From NCBI GenBank assembly GCA_036825195.1, contig DAISYQ010000015.1, forward strand, positions 1 to 64,000: a DNA stretch of 64,000 nucleotides. Direction: 5' to 3'. The position numbers were made by a program, and so were the translations under genes. This DNA comes from UBA2210 sp036825195. GTDB lineage: Bacteria > Desulfobacterota > Syntrophia > Syntrophales > UBA2210. The notes under the pieces are model-generated. The model was given only the letters and a program-made list of their open reading frames with translations, was not told the DNA's origin and ran no database searches. Below, one piece after another: positions 1 through 9,006 of this stretch. Positions within the stretch are counted from its first letter, which is position 1. Every line of letters begins with the position of its first letter.

Positions 1-273
1 CCCATCTTCATGCCTATAGCCATGCAGCTTGGATTTGATCCTTTATGGTTCGTTATCGTACTTGCCGTAAATTTACAGATGTCCTTCATAACGCCTCCAT
101 TTGGTTATGCTCTGTTCTATGTAAAGGGTACCGTTACACCTGATATGGGGATAAAGCTGATAGATATTTACAAAGGTATCATTCCCTTTGTTCTGCTCCA
201 AATGCTTGGTTTGGTTATTGTCTCTGTGTGGCCGCAGCTTGCCACATGGCTGCCAACCTTAGTTGGAAATTAA
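1..273 (+). CDS. TRAP transporter large permease (DctM-like), C-terminal fragment
   Basis: This is the last 90 codons of a gene cut by the left edge of the window; the frame is open from base 1. The fragment is very hydrophobic, with two membrane segments separated by a loop containing ITPPFGYALFYVKG, and it ends PQLATWLPTLVGN. That pattern (PI..PIA...G.DP, TPP.G, then a last helix ending in PQLATWLP) is typical of the end of the large DctM subunit of tripartite ATP-independent periplasmic transporters. These import small organic acids across the inner membrane using the ion gradient and a periplasmic binding protein. The substrate cannot be told from this piece. Two hairpins follow, so it is probably the last gene of its operon. 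Confidence 0.75.
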   Translation, partial: PIFMPIAMQLGFDPLWFVIVLAVNLQMSFITPPFGYALFYVKGTVTPDMGIKLIDIYKGIIPFVLLQMLGLVIVSVWPQLATWLPTLVGN

Positions 274-283
274 TACGGGAAAT

Positions 284-322
284 GAAGGTTTGAGTGATAC
301 ATATAAAATCACTCAAACCTTC
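284..322 (+). terminator. 15-bp perfect hairpin after the TRAP permease
   Basis: Bases 284-298 and 308-322 are perfect inverted repeats (GAAGGTTTGAGTGAT and its complement) with a 9-base loop, 10 bases after the stop codon. No T-run follows directly, so it may act with the next hairpin as a tandem terminator or protect the 3' end of the mRNA. Confidence 0.55.
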
Positions 323-355
323 GTGTCGGTGTAACCGAGCACTGGCTGAGCGTTT

Positions 356-397
356 TTTATCGGGTGTTTTTGTTTTTTTGCAAAAATACCCGATAAA
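356..397 (+). terminator. Second hairpin with T-rich loop and arms
   Basis: Arms 356-372 and 381-397 pair over 17 bp with one G-T wobble around a T-rich loop. It lies 83 bases after the permease stop. Flanking T- and A-tracts make it a plausible bidirectional intrinsic terminator separating the permease from the next gene. Confidence 0.5.
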
Positions 398-520
398 CAA
401 ATTATGGGGTCAGGTGCGTTGATCCGGATGTGGATTAACAAGTAACATTTTTTCTTTAAGGTTCGATCCTTCCAAAAGTTTCCTTTGATTCTCTTACTAT
501 GGCGAAGAACAGGATTGTTC

Positions 521-1108
521 ATGCAGAAAAATCATTATGTAGATCAACTGACAGTGCGGATTCTATTATGTGCTGTTTTCCTTTTATCATTTAGTCTTTT
601 GGGATTTCAAATTGCTCTCACAAGGCTGCTCTCGGTAATGCTTTCTTATCATTATGTGTTTGCCGTTGTCTCACTTGCCATGCTGGGGCTGGGTTTGGGA
701 GGTATCTTTATACATTTCTTAGAATCTAAGATGGTGGAAAAATATAACAGACATACTCTATTGGTTTTATCTGCAAGCCTCTGTTCGCTGACCATGGCCT
801 TTTCAGTAATGGCTGTGATGCAGGCCGAAAGTTCGGTGTATACGAGCAATATTATCTTTTTGTGTTGGTTTGTGTTTTGTGTCCCTTTTCTTTTTGGTGG
901 AGCTGTAATGTCGCAAATCTTCCGCATATACCCTGTAATGAGCGCAAAAATTTATGCTGCTGATTTAGTAGGAGCGGCAACAGGTTGTATCGGTGTCATT
1001 TTTGCCTTGGATATATTCGGTGGTGTAAGTTCTATTTTTCTTTTTGCTGTTATTACTTCGATAACAGCGATGCTGTTTACTGTTAATGGAAGGCAGGAGA
1101 GTGGGTAA
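521..1108 (+). CDS. N-terminal membrane half of a split spermidine-synthase-like protein
   Basis: The product is a 195-residue polytopic membrane protein with about six hydrophobic segments and the sequence KIYAADLVGAATGC near residue 145. This resembles the N-terminal membrane domain of the large spermidine-synthase-like proteins (membrane helices, synthase domain, more helices). The frame is open from a TTG at 485, but the ATG at 521 has AGGA six bases upstream (511-514) and starts MQKNHYV, so it is preferred. The frame ends at 1108 and the rest of the family fold is found in a different frame from 1231. Either one ancestral gene was divided, or the two parts are made separately and assemble in the membrane. 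The substrate of such proteins is unknown. Confidence 0.65.
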   Translation: MQKNHYVDQLTVRILLCAVFLLSFSLLGFQIALTRLLSVMLSYHYVFAVVSLAMLGLGLGGIFIHFLESKMVEKYNRHTLLVLSASLCSLTMAFSVMAVMQAESSVYTSNIIFLCWFVFCVPFLFGGAVMSQIFRIYPVMSAKIYAADLVGAATGCIGVIFALDIFGGVSSIFLFAVITSITAMLFTVNGRQESG

Positions 1109-1230
1109 CCCTTTTTTATCACCATGAGGCATGCCGTGCTTTCGTTTTCATTATGCTTCTGTGAAACAGATAGTATCTTGTGAGTATATGTATTGCATTA
1201 TAGAATTTAGGTCATGGTGTTGGAGTATAG

Positions 1231-3069
1231 ATGGGTAGCATTAAGAGAATAGTAATGGCTGCTGCCGGTCTTTCCGTTACCTCTTTTCTCTTCTGGGCAA
1301 GCCTATCCGGGTTTTTTGTACAGAGCATACCTATCGGAATTAATTCGGAGAAAGAAATCCATAATGCTCTCTATGGATCGCAACGGGGCAAGATAACTGA
1401 AACAAGATGGAGTGCCTTCGGCCAATCAGATGTGGTGAAGTATGAAGATACGGATTATATGGATATCTTTATAGATGGAACAGCAGGAACCCCTATGTAT
1501 CAGTTCAATGGAAATTTTGATGATCCGAATTCTGCTGTTGCTGACCTGAAGGCCACTTTCCCCGGTTTTTTTCCGTTTATATTTTTAAAAGATACGGAAA
1601 AGGATACCATGCTTATTATCGGCCCCGGAGGGGGGCGTGATGTACTTTTGGGAGCAATGGGCGGTGTTCGAAAGATTACAGCCGTCGAGGTCAATAAGGA
1701 TCTTGTGGATATGGTGCGCACGTTTTCGGAGTATAACGGCGGCATCTATACGTCCTATGATAATATTAGTGTCATTGTTGATGAGGGCAGAAGTTTTCTT
1801 AAACGGCAGAAGGAACAATACGACATTATTATGCTCTGTCTTCCCGTTACTAATACAAGTCGTAGCGTGGAGGGCTATGCAATGACGGAAAATTTTTTGC
1901 TTACCGTCGATTCGATAGGCGATTATCTCGATCACTTGACTGATGAAGGACGCCTGATGATTATTGCGCATGGAGATCTTTCCATGATGAAATTACTGTC
2001 TATTTCTCTCTCCGCCCTCAATGCAAGAGGGGTTATTTCTTCAGAAGCCATGAAACAAATTTACATGGTGGGATCAGGACAGTACCCCTTATTTGTACTG
2101 AAAAAAACTCCCTTTACGATTGATGAAACCTTTGCAAGGTATAAAGCCGTTTCCGCTTTTGGATATGATTACTCTTCATCTTTTTTCCCCTACATAGAAA
2201 AATCGCGGATACTCAACACGGCGCTCCAGGCCTTGGGTAGTGGAGAAACGGCTTTCGAAGATGTGGAAAAAAAGGTCGAGAAATTGGGGTATGATATCAG
2301 TTTCGTAACGGATGACAGGCCGTTTTTTTATAAATTTGAAAGAGGTATGCCAGATCCTGTGCTTACGGTTTTATATGGGTCGCTGATTGTTACCGTACTT
2401 GTGGTATCAATACCGTTACTTCTGTATTGGAGAAAAAAGGGTTATCTAGAACAGGCATGTCCGAAGGATATAGTAAACCACCAGAGGAATGTGATTACAT
2501 ATATCGTACTGTTTTCCATGCTGGGAATGGGGTTTATGTTGGTTGAAATTTCACTTGCCCAGCGATTCGTCCTGTTCCTTGGCAAACCGGTACTGTCGTT
2601 GGCGGTCTTGCTGTTCTCTCTTTTGACAGGGGCCGGTATTGGAAGCCTGTACAGTGGTCGTCTTCCTTCCAATAAAGTAGTGAAGGGAATAGCTACTGCT
2701 GCGCTTGGTATTGTCGGTCTTATACTTTGTTACAACTTCATCATTTCATTTATTTTTAGTCAACTATTAGGAACAAATCTCATTTTCCGTTTATTAGCCA
2801 CAATTATTATACTGATAGTGCTGGGTGTCGTCATGGGATTTCCGTTCCCGCTATCCATACGATTGTTAAAAGAGAGAAAGATGGAACAGCACATTCCATG
2901 GATGTGGGGAATAAATGGCGTCAGCTCCGTATTAGGCTCGGCACTAACCATAGTGGTAGCAATATATTACGGATTTACTTTTGCGTTTTTATTGGGTGCA
3001 GGGTGCTACCTTGTGGTTTTCCTGTTGTTTCGGACTAACCATGTATGCAAAGTGACGAACATTGAATAA
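1231..3069 (+). CDS. Spermidine-synthase-like domain plus C-terminal membrane half
   Basis: The 612-residue product starts with one membrane helix (residues 8-30). A Rossmann methyltransferase-like spermidine synthase domain follows, with MLIIGPGGGRDVLLGAMGG near residue 132 and the acidic ITAVEVNKDLVDMV after it. About six C-terminal helices come next, including SMLGMGFMLVEISLAQRFVL. This is the middle and end of the membrane-bound spermidine-synthase-like family. The ATG follows an in-frame TAG directly and has GGAG five bases upstream, so it can be translated alone. The glycine-rich site looks intact, but activity as a true aminopropyltransferase is not shown. The partner half ends 122 bases upstream in another frame. 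Confidence 0.7.
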   Translation: MGSIKRIVMAAAGLSVTSFLFWASLSGFFVQSIPIGINSEKEIHNALYGSQRGKITETRWSAFGQSDVVKYEDTDYMDIFIDGTAGTPMYQFNGNFDDPNSAVADLKATFPGFFPFIFLKDTEKDTMLIIGPGGGRDVLLGAMGGVRKITAVEVNKDLVDMVRTFSEYNGGIYTSYDNISVIVDEGRSFLKRQKEQYDIIMLCLPVTNTSRSVEGYAMTENFLLTVDSIGDYLDHLTDEGRLMIIAHGDLSMMKLLSISLSALNARGVISSEAMKQIYMVGSGQYPLFVLKKTPFTIDETFARYKAVSAFGYDYSSSFFPYIEKSRILNTALQALGSGETAFEDVEKKVEKLGYDISFVTDDRPFFYKFERGMPDPVLTVLYGSLIVTVLVVSIPLLLYWRKKGYLEQACPKDIVNHQRNVITYIVLFSMLGMGFMLVEISLAQRFVLFLGKPVLSLAVLLFSLLTGAGIGSLYSGRLPSNKVVKGIATAALGIVGLILCYNFIISFIFSQLLGTNLIFRLLATIIILIVLGVVMGFPFPLSIRLLKERKMEQHIPWMWGINGVSSVLGSALTIVVAIYYGFTFAFLLGAGCYLVVFLLFRTNHVCKVTNIE

Positions 3070-3464
3070 TAGAGAGGTGGAAAGACAGGAATGAACAATT
3101 AACGGGTACACATGATGTGTCATATTACCCGAGAACAAACACAACATTCTGATCATTTTATCAATGTTGTATATGGCATAACAGCATACGACAAATAGTA
3201 CGCAAAAAGGGGAAAGATAAAGGACAAAATCCCCACAAATAAAAAATGCGCACAGCGCATTAAGGATGGAACTTTTGTTAGCGATCGTAATGATCACAAC
3301 CAATTACAGTACAGGAGGTATGCTATGGGAAATATGTGGGATGAGGAATAAACGGCCCATGGTGTGGTTGTCTATGACTCTATTAGGTATTGTATTAACC
3401 TGAGAAGTTTCCCCGTAACTTACTACGGGTAACTTACATAATTCTTTTTAGGAGGTAAAAAGTT
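3070..3464. other. Intergenic region with small hairpins and a possible 8-codon ORF
   Basis: No convincing gene. An imperfect hairpin at 3103-3131 (CGGGTA...TACCCG-like, with inner ACACA/TGTGT) may end the upstream transcript. A perfect short inverted repeat ATGCGC-ACA-GCGCAT lies at 3246-3260. At 3313-3318 there is a perfect AGGAGG followed six bases later by ATG (3325) opening a nine-codon frame, MGNMWDEE and stop; it could be a leader peptide or the remnant of a lost gene. The true ribosome site for the next gene is GGAGG at 3451-3455. Confidence 0.4.
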
Positions 3465-4625
3465 ATGGTATCGATGTTCAATGTTCCCTCAACTATTATT
3501 ATCGGTGGCGGTGCCAGCAATGAGGCGGGTGCGCAGGCAAAAAAGATGAACGCAAAGAAGGTACTTTTGGTCACCGACTCGTTCATGGTTAGTACCGGTC
3601 TGGCAGGGAAAATCGCAGATGCAATCAAGAAGGAAGGGATTGACGTAGCAATTTTTGACGGTGTTAACCCTGATCCAACTGACAAGAATGTCCGGGATGG
3701 TCTGGATGCCTTCAAGAAAAACGGATGTGATGTCCTTGTCGGTCTGGGGGGTGGAAGTCCCATGGACTGCGCGAAGGTGATCTCGGTTATGACGGCAAAC
3801 GATGAACCGATCAGTCAATATGCCGGTTTGCATAAAGTTCCCAAAAAGGGTGCCCCCGTCATAGTCATACCGACTACAGCCGGTACCGGAGCTGAAGTCA
3901 CAAAGGTGGGAGTTATCGGCGACACCGAACGTGATGTCAAGATGATGATGCTCGATGTCAACATGCTTGCCGATTGCGCCCTCGTGGATTACGAGTTGAC
4001 GATGAGTTGTCCTCCGTCACTGACGGCAAACGTAGGAGTAGATACGCTGGTGCACGCCGTCGAGGCATATGTGTCGGTCAAGGCAAGTGGTATGACCGAT
4101 CCTATTGCCCTCTCCGCGATAAAACTCGTTTCCGATTATCTTCTCAAAGCCTTTAACGAACCTAACAATGCAGAAGCGCGGGAAGGCATGATGCTCGCGT
4201 CTCTCCAGGCGGGTATGGCCTTTGCCAACAGCAGCGTCTGTCTTGTACACGGGATGAGCCGGCCCATAGGAGCGCTCTACCACGTTCCCCACGGTCTTTC
4301 GAATGCGGTGCTGTTCCCTGCGGTCACGGAGTTTTCCATTTCCGGCGCCCCTGCTCGATACGCAACGGTTGCCCGGACTATGGGTTACGCAACGGACAGC
4401 GACTCCGACGAAGCCGCCTGTGCGGCCCTCGTGGAAGGGCTCAAGAAGCTCAACACTGACCTTAAGATCCCCCGCCTCGGCGATGTGACGAAGGTTGATC
4501 TGGCGACCTTTGACGAGAAAGTTGTAAAGATGGCACAAGACGGAATCGCCTCGGGAAGCCCGGGGAACAATCCCGTCGTTCCGACAACAGAAGAAGTAGT
4601 GGAACTCTATCACAAGGCCTGGTAA
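3465..4625 (+). CDS. Iron-containing alcohol dehydrogenase
   Basis: The 386-residue protein has the normal length of group III (iron) alcohol dehydrogenases, cytoplasmic enzymes that interconvert alcohols and aldehydes or ketones with NAD(P). The N-terminal nucleotide domain carries GGGSPMDCAK at residues 95-104 and PTTAGTGAEV at 136-145. The metal ligands expected for the family are present: D193 and H197 in GVDTLVHAVEAY, H262 in CLVHGMSRP and H276 in YHVPHGLSNAV. Start chosen at ATG 3465 because GGAGG sits nine bases upstream. It appears to be a single-gene unit closed by a perfect 15-bp hairpin. The alcohol used cannot be deduced; the 3-hydroxyisobutyrate dehydrogenase downstream suggests branched-chain or short hydroxyacid metabolism only weakly. 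Confidence 0.9.
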   Translation: MVSMFNVPSTIIIGGGASNEAGAQAKKMNAKKVLLVTDSFMVSTGLAGKIADAIKKEGIDVAIFDGVNPDPTDKNVRDGLDAFKKNGCDVLVGLGGGSPMDCAKVISVMTANDEPISQYAGLHKVPKKGAPVIVIPTTAGTGAEVTKVGVIGDTERDVKMMMLDVNMLADCALVDYELTMSCPPSLTANVGVDTLVHAVEAYVSVKASGMTDPIALSAIKLVSDYLLKAFNEPNNAEAREGMMLASLQAGMAFANSSVCLVHGMSRPIGALYHVPHGLSNAVLFPAVTEFSISGAPARYATVARTMGYATDSDSDEAACAALVEGLKKLNTDLKIPRLGDVTKVDLATFDEKVVKMAQDGIASGSPGNNPVVPTTEEVVELYHKAW

Positions 4626-4653
4626 CGGAAAGAATCATAGCTACACTGTATTG

Positions 4654-4688
4654 ACTAAGGCCATTACGGTTATCGTAATGGCCTTAGT
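4654..4688 (+). terminator. Perfect 15-bp hairpin after the alcohol dehydrogenase
   Basis: ACTAAGGCCATTACG (4654-4668) pairs exactly with 4674-4688 around the loop GTTAT, 28 bases after the stop. The bases after it are not a T-run, so it may be a factor-assisted terminator or an mRNA stabiliser. Confidence 0.6.
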
Positions 4689-4804
4689 ATACAAAACAGG
4701 AGTGTGTGAGACACATTATAAGCTCGCAGAGAATGTATACTGCGGGCTGTTTGAAACGCTCAATTCAAAGAGTAATGTATTGGTAACATTGAGGAGGTAT
4801 TACA

Positions 4805-5683
4805 ATGGTAATTGGATTTATAGGATTGGGTAACATGGGTGGACCCATGGCAATAAATTTACTGAAAGCGGGCCATGAGCTTAAGATATTTGACATGGTC
4901 CCTGAAAAGGTACAAGAGGTGGTCGCTGAAGGTGCAACTGCTGTTGAGACCGCTGCAGATGCCGCAAAGGATGTGGAGTGTCTGATCAGCATGTTGCCTG
5001 CCAGTCAGCATGTCTATGGACTTTACGTGGATAAAGAAGCTTTATTCAACGTTATCAAGCCGGGAACACTCGTCATTGACAGCAGTACGATCGCACCAGA
5101 AACTGCTCGCCAGATAGCGAAACTGGCCGCTGAAAAAGGTATAGATATATTGGACGCACCTGTTTCCGGTGGAACTGCAGGGGCGGCAGCCGGAACACTG
5201 ACCTTTATGGTCGGCGGTTCAAAGGAAAATCTCGAGAAAGCCATGCCGATACTGACCATCATGGGCAAGAATATTTTTCATGCAGGCAGCAACGGCGCCG
5301 GTTTGGTCGTGAAAATTTGCAATAACATGTTGCTGTCTGTCATAATGGCAGGTACGGCTGAAGCAATTCAACTTGCCGTCAACAGCGGACTCGATCCGAA
5401 AATCGCATCGGATATCATGTCAAAAGCCACCGGACGCAGTTGGGTCTTGGATGTCGCTAATCCTTACCCGGGAGTGCTTGAGACAGCACCTTCTTCGAAA
5501 GGGTATGCTGGTGGTTTCATGACTGAATTGATGGCTAAAGATTCCAATTTGGCTCAAGACGCGGTATTGCAGACGAAAAGCAGTGCACCCCTGGGTGCTT
5601 TGGCGCGCAATCTGTTTGCTATGAATTGCCTGCAGGGAAATGGCAAGCTTGATTTTTCAAGTATTATAAAGCTATTTCAATAG
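4805..5683 (+). CDS. mmsB: 3-hydroxyisobutyrate dehydrogenase family protein
   Basis: The 292-residue protein belongs to the beta-hydroxyacid dehydrogenases, which oxidise 3-hydroxyisobutyrate (valine degradation) or related acids such as tartronate semialdehyde with NAD(P). It has the N-terminal Rossmann motif GFIGLGNMGGPMA (residues 4-16), the substrate loop DAPVSGGTAGA (117-127) and the catalytic lysine K170 in GAGLVVKICNNML. The C-terminal half is the usual all-helical domain, ending KDSNLAQDAV and a GNGKLDFSSI tail. Start at ATG 4805 follows GAGGAGG (4791-4797). It stands alone between two hairpins. The match to MmsB is at family level; the exact substrate is inferred. Confidence 0.85.
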   Translation: MVIGFIGLGNMGGPMAINLLKAGHELKIFDMVPEKVQEVVAEGATAVETAADAAKDVECLISMLPASQHVYGLYVDKEALFNVIKPGTLVIDSSTIAPETARQIAKLAAEKGIDILDAPVSGGTAGAAAGTLTFMVGGSKENLEKAMPILTIMGKNIFHAGSNGAGLVVKICNNMLLSVIMAGTAEAIQLAVNSGLDPKIASDIMSKATGRSWVLDVANPYPGVLETAPSSKGYAGGFMTELMAKDSNLAQDAVLQTKSSAPLGALARNLFAMNCLQGNGKLDFSSIIKLFQ

Positions 5684-5714
5684 TGGTGAGACCTCAATAC
5701 GTATACTGTGTTTT

Positions 5715-5753
5715 GATAGGGTCGAATATTTTTATTATTCGACCCTATCTTTT
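5715..5753 (+). terminator. Intrinsic terminator after mmsB-like gene
   Basis: GATAGGGTCGAATA (5715-5728) pairs perfectly with 5736-5749 around a T-rich loop and is followed by TTTT. It begins 31 bases after the stop codon. Confidence 0.8.
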
Positions 5754-5814
5754 CGAAAGGTCATAACTGGTTAGATGTATTCCATGATTATATCTAGTTT
5801 AAGGAGAACGTTTG

Positions 5815-6348
5815 ATGGATAATGAAAGATTGATCAATAGCGCTCGAGAAAGGGCAGCCGATAATCATCGTAATGGGTTAAATTGTGGAGAAAGCACGTT
5901 CAGGGGACTCCTCGAAACGCTACGAGAAGCAAAGATGACCAAACTTCCCATGGATATCGTTTCTTTGGCAACGGGTTTCGGCGGTGGCATAGGAAGCTCG
6001 GGGAATACATGCTGTGCGATTATTGGAGGATCTATGGCTATTAGTGTAATCCATGGTCGTAAAGACCCTTATGAACTTCCTACTCCGGAGGCTCGGATAG
6101 CTCAACTTGGAGGAGAAGAAGGTCGTTACCGGCTCTATAACAATATGGTTCATGATTTCAGAGTCAAGAACGGTACAACATGTTGTGCCGAACTGACCTG
6201 CCCGTATGACTACTATAGTGATGAGCGAAAGATTTTCTGTCGTAGCATAATTGGTGAAACAGCTGCGTTAGCAATGAAGTGGATACTTGTAGGTATCGAA
6301 GAGGGATATGCGCATCCTTTTAAATACAATATAATGGGGGCAAAATGA
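5815..6348 (+). CDS. C_GCAxxG_C_C family protein
   Basis: The 177-residue protein is a member of the small cysteine-rich C_GCAxxG_C_C family, found mostly in anaerobes next to redox enzymes and thought to bind a metal or cluster; the function is not known. Signature cysteines are in LNCGESTF (about residue 24), GNTCCAIIGGSMAISV (about 63), TTCCAELTCPYD (about 122) and KIFCRSI (about 141). Start: a TTG at 5812 is in frame, but ATG 5815 is placed eight bases after AAGGAG (5801-5806). It is the first of three members of this family in the window (others at 27932 and 43941). It lies downstream of a terminator, so it likely has its own promoter. Confidence 0.8.
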   Translation: MDNERLINSARERAADNHRNGLNCGESTFRGLLETLREAKMTKLPMDIVSLATGFGGGIGSSGNTCCAIIGGSMAISVIHGRKDPYELPTPEARIAQLGGEEGRYRLYNNMVHDFRVKNGTTCCAELTCPYDYYSDERKIFCRSIIGETAALAMKWILVGIEEGYAHPFKYNIMGAK

Positions 6349-6840
6349 CCAGTATCTGGCCAGAGATGCTTCAAGATCTTACTCTTGCAATTCATAAATA
6401 AGGGTTTCTGCAATTAAAAAGAGAAGTTATGGAGATAATCTATGTATGAATTGAGGTTTAAGTTGGCTACGTCTGTTGAAAAAAGTTGCATTTCTTACGC
6501 TTTATTTCTATATTCACCTCAAAAGTAAACCTACATATAATCTTGGTACGCTTTAGTGGAAACACCAATCCAATAGGGCCATGTTGAATACCTCACTGTA
6601 AATTTACAGAGTTAAGTCTGAAAACATCTCGATTTGTACGAAAATGTAGGAATTGAAAACCATACCAACAAAATTGTTCTTTAACCGAATGATCCTGTAG
6701 AACGCCTCACACGTAACTATCCGATAAGAATAGAAAATAAATAATGGTACAACTCTTGCTTTATTTTGCAGGAAAAATATAAGGATTTGTTTGTATATCT
6801 CAATAAGTGAGAATGTGATATTCAACGAAAGGGGAGAATT
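6349..6840. other. AT-rich spacer upstream of glnN
   Basis: No gene-like frame. A weak promoter-like pair, TTGCAT (6486-6491) and TATATT (6509-6514) with a 17-bp spacer, points toward glnN. GGGGAG lies just before the glnN start. No riboswitch or enhancer site was recognised. Confidence 0.35.
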
Positions 6841-8937
6841 ATGGATGTGACAGAAATTTTTGGTTCTAATGTTTTTAATACGAAGGTAATGAAGCAGCGC
6901 CTGCCAAAGGATATCTGCAAGGCCTTGATGGAAACCATCGAGAACGGCACGCCATTGCGTCCGGAAATTGCCGACGTGGTTGCCAATGCCATGAAGGACT
7001 GGGCGATTGAGAAGGGGGCAACTCATTATACGCACTGGTTTCAGCCCCTGACCGGTTTTACCGCTGAAAAGCATGACTCCTTCATTTCTGAAACCGCTGG
7101 TGGTGGTAGTACCGTGGAATTTTCCGGCAAGCAGCTGATTCAGGGTGAACCGGATGCATCGTCATTTCCAAGTGGCGGTCTGCGCGCCACCTTCGAAGCA
7201 CGAGGGTACACAGCCTGGGACTGCACCTCACCTGCGTTCTTGAAGACCGATGAAAGCGGCAACGTAACGCTGACAATTCCGACGGCCTTCTATTCCTATA
7301 ATGGAGAGGCTCTCGATAAGAAGACCCCCTTGTTGAGGTCCATGGCCTCTGTCTCAAAACAGGCCCTGCGTGTTTTGAGGGCATTGGGCAATACCACCGC
7401 CACCAAAGTCATCTCCACGGTAGGTCCCGAACAGGAATATTTCCTGGTGGACAAGGATTTTTATTTGGAGAGAACCGACCTGATGCTGACCGGACGAACG
7501 ATCTTCGGTGCCGCCCCTCCAAAGGGTCAGGAACTGGAAGACCAGTATTTCGGCGCCATTAAAGACCGAGTTATCAATTACATGTGGGATCTGAATAAAG
7601 AACTCTGGAAGATGGGTATTACATCTAAAACCCAGCATAACGAGGTTGCGCCTGCCCAGTACGAAATGGCCCCTATTTATGCAACGACGAACATTGCGAC
7701 CGACCATAACCAGCTGGTCATGGAGACCATGCAGAAGGTTGCCCTCCGTCACGATCTGGTCTGCCTGCTCCATGAAAAGCCCTACGCCGGTATCAATGGT
7801 TCCGGCAAGCACAACAACTGGTCACTTTCCACGAATGACGGTGTCAACCTGCTGAAACCGGGCGTTACGGCCAGCGACAATGTCCAGTTCCTTATCTTTT
7901 TGGCCGCCCTGATCAAGGCCGTCGACATCCATGCCGACGTTCTCAGGGCTACGTGCGCCAGCGCAGGAAACGATCATCGTTTGGGAGCCAATGAAGCGCC
8001 TCCGGCCATCATATCCATCTTTATGGGGGATGAATTGACGGAGATCCTGGAGAATATTGCCGCGGGCAAGAAAAATTCCTCAAAAGACGCGCAGTACATT
8101 AATGTCGGTGTCGATACGCTGCCTAAGTTTCCGAAGGACAATACCGACCGTAACCGGACATCTCCCTTCGCCTTTACCGGAGATAAGTTCGAATTCAGGA
8201 TGGTTGGCTCGGCCCAGTCGATTGCCGGCGTGAATGTCGCCCTGAACACCATTGCGGCTGAAGCCTTCGACGAGATCGCCACCCGACTGGAAAAGGCTAA
8301 GGATATAAATGCCGAGGCGACAGCGATTATTCAAGAGATCCTCAAGAAGCACAGCCGGATCCTGTTCAACGGCGATAACTATACCGACACCTGGTTGAAG
8401 GAGGCAGAAAAACGAGGCCTGCCCAACGCTCGCAATGCCGTAGATGCCTTGAAGGCCTTTGTTACACCTAAAGCACTCAAGCTCTTTGAGAAGTATGAGG
8501 TTCTTTCGAACAAAGAATTACATTCCCGCTTCGAGATTTATATCGAAACCTATTCAAAGCAGATCAACATTGAGGCGATGACGGCTATCGATATGGCCAA
8601 GAGGCAGATACTGCCCGCAGGGATCGATTATATGACCTCCCTGGCAGAATCATCGATCACCTGTAAGGGTGCGGGTGTTACCGCTCCGGTTCAGGAGGAT
8701 CTCATGAAGAAAGTCAGCGCTCTTCTGGCTTCTATCTATAAAAGCCTGACGAAGTTGGAAGGGGCGGCGGCAAAGGCAAAGAAAATTAGCAGCTCCGTCA
8801 AACAGGCCGAAGCCTATCGGGACAGCATCGTTCCGGTCATGCAGGCTCTGCGCGCCGATGTAGACGCACTTGAATTGCTGGTACCGGCTGATATGTGGCC
8901 CATACCGACCTACGCTGATCTGCTCTTCAAACTATAA
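6841..8937 (+). CDS. glnN: Type III glutamine synthetase
   Basis: The 698-residue protein is a GSIII enzyme, which makes glutamine from glutamate, ammonia and ATP in the cytoplasm as a large dodecamer. The length of about 700 residues, the start MDVTEIFGSNVFN, the block GATHYTHWFQPLTGFTAEKH near residue 60, VGPEQEYFLVDKDFY near 194 (metal-binding glutamates) and the segment AGINGSGKHNNWS near 315 are all typical of GlnN and quite unlike the 450-residue GlnA. Start at ATG 6841 follows GGGGAG. It is monocistronic: it has a long spacer before it and a strong terminator after it, which fits nitrogen-regulated expression, though no NtrC or PII site was seen. Confidence 0.95.
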   Translation: MDVTEIFGSNVFNTKVMKQRLPKDICKALMETIENGTPLRPEIADVVANAMKDWAIEKGATHYTHWFQPLTGFTAEKHDSFISETAGGGSTVEFSGKQLIQGEPDASSFPSGGLRATFEARGYTAWDCTSPAFLKTDESGNVTLTIPTAFYSYNGEALDKKTPLLRSMASVSKQALRVLRALGNTTATKVISTVGPEQEYFLVDKDFYLERTDLMLTGRTIFGAAPPKGQELEDQYFGAIKDRVINYMWDLNKELWKMGITSKTQHNEVAPAQYEMAPIYATTNIATDHNQLVMETMQKVALRHDLVCLLHEKPYAGINGSGKHNNWSLSTNDGVNLLKPGVTASDNVQFLIFLAALIKAVDIHADVLRATCASAGNDHRLGANEAPPAIISIFMGDELTEILENIAAGKKNSSKDAQYINVGVDTLPKFPKDNTDRNRTSPFAFTGDKFEFRMVGSAQSIAGVNVALNTIAAEAFDEIATRLEKAKDINAEATAIIQEILKKHSRILFNGDNYTDTWLKEAEKRGLPNARNAVDALKAFVTPKALKLFEKYEVLSNKELHSRFEIYIETYSKQINIEAMTAIDMAKRQILPAGIDYMTSLAESSITCKGAGVTAPVQEDLMKKVSALLASIYKSLTKLEGAAAKAKKISSSVKQAEAYRDSIVPVMQALRADVDALELLVPADMWPIPTYADLLFKL

Positions 8938-8956
8938 CCGTTGGTACATACGTCTG

Positions 8957-8996
8957 AAAAAGGGTCGGTTTTCAATTTTGAAACCGGCCCTTTTTT
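8957..8996. terminator. Bidirectional terminator between glnN and the CitE-like gene
   Basis: A-tract, GGGTCGGTTTTCAA arm, short loop, complementary arm ending GGCCC and a run of six T (8991-8996). It lies between two converging genes and has A/T tracts on both sides, so it can stop transcription from either direction. Confidence 0.85.
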
Positions 8997-9006
8997 ATGG
9001 GCATCC

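Noticed and set aside
460..476. GGTTCGATCC resembling a tRNA T-arm
   Set aside because: The flanks do not form a five-base T stem, and no acceptor, D or anticodon arm can be drawn upstream.
2989..3303. 104-codon minus-strand frame after the spermidine-synthase-like gene
   Set aside because: It overlaps the real gene end, is hydrophobic by chance of AT-rich DNA and has no start signal.
4017..4613. 198-codon minus-strand frame within the alcohol dehydrogenase gene
   Set aside because: Antisense shadow of a well-conserved enzyme; protein looks like low-quality translation and lacks a start signal.
6349..6840. Nitrogen-regulated sigma-54 promoter before glnN
   Set aside because: No sequence close to TGGCAC-N5-TTGCA was found in the spacer.
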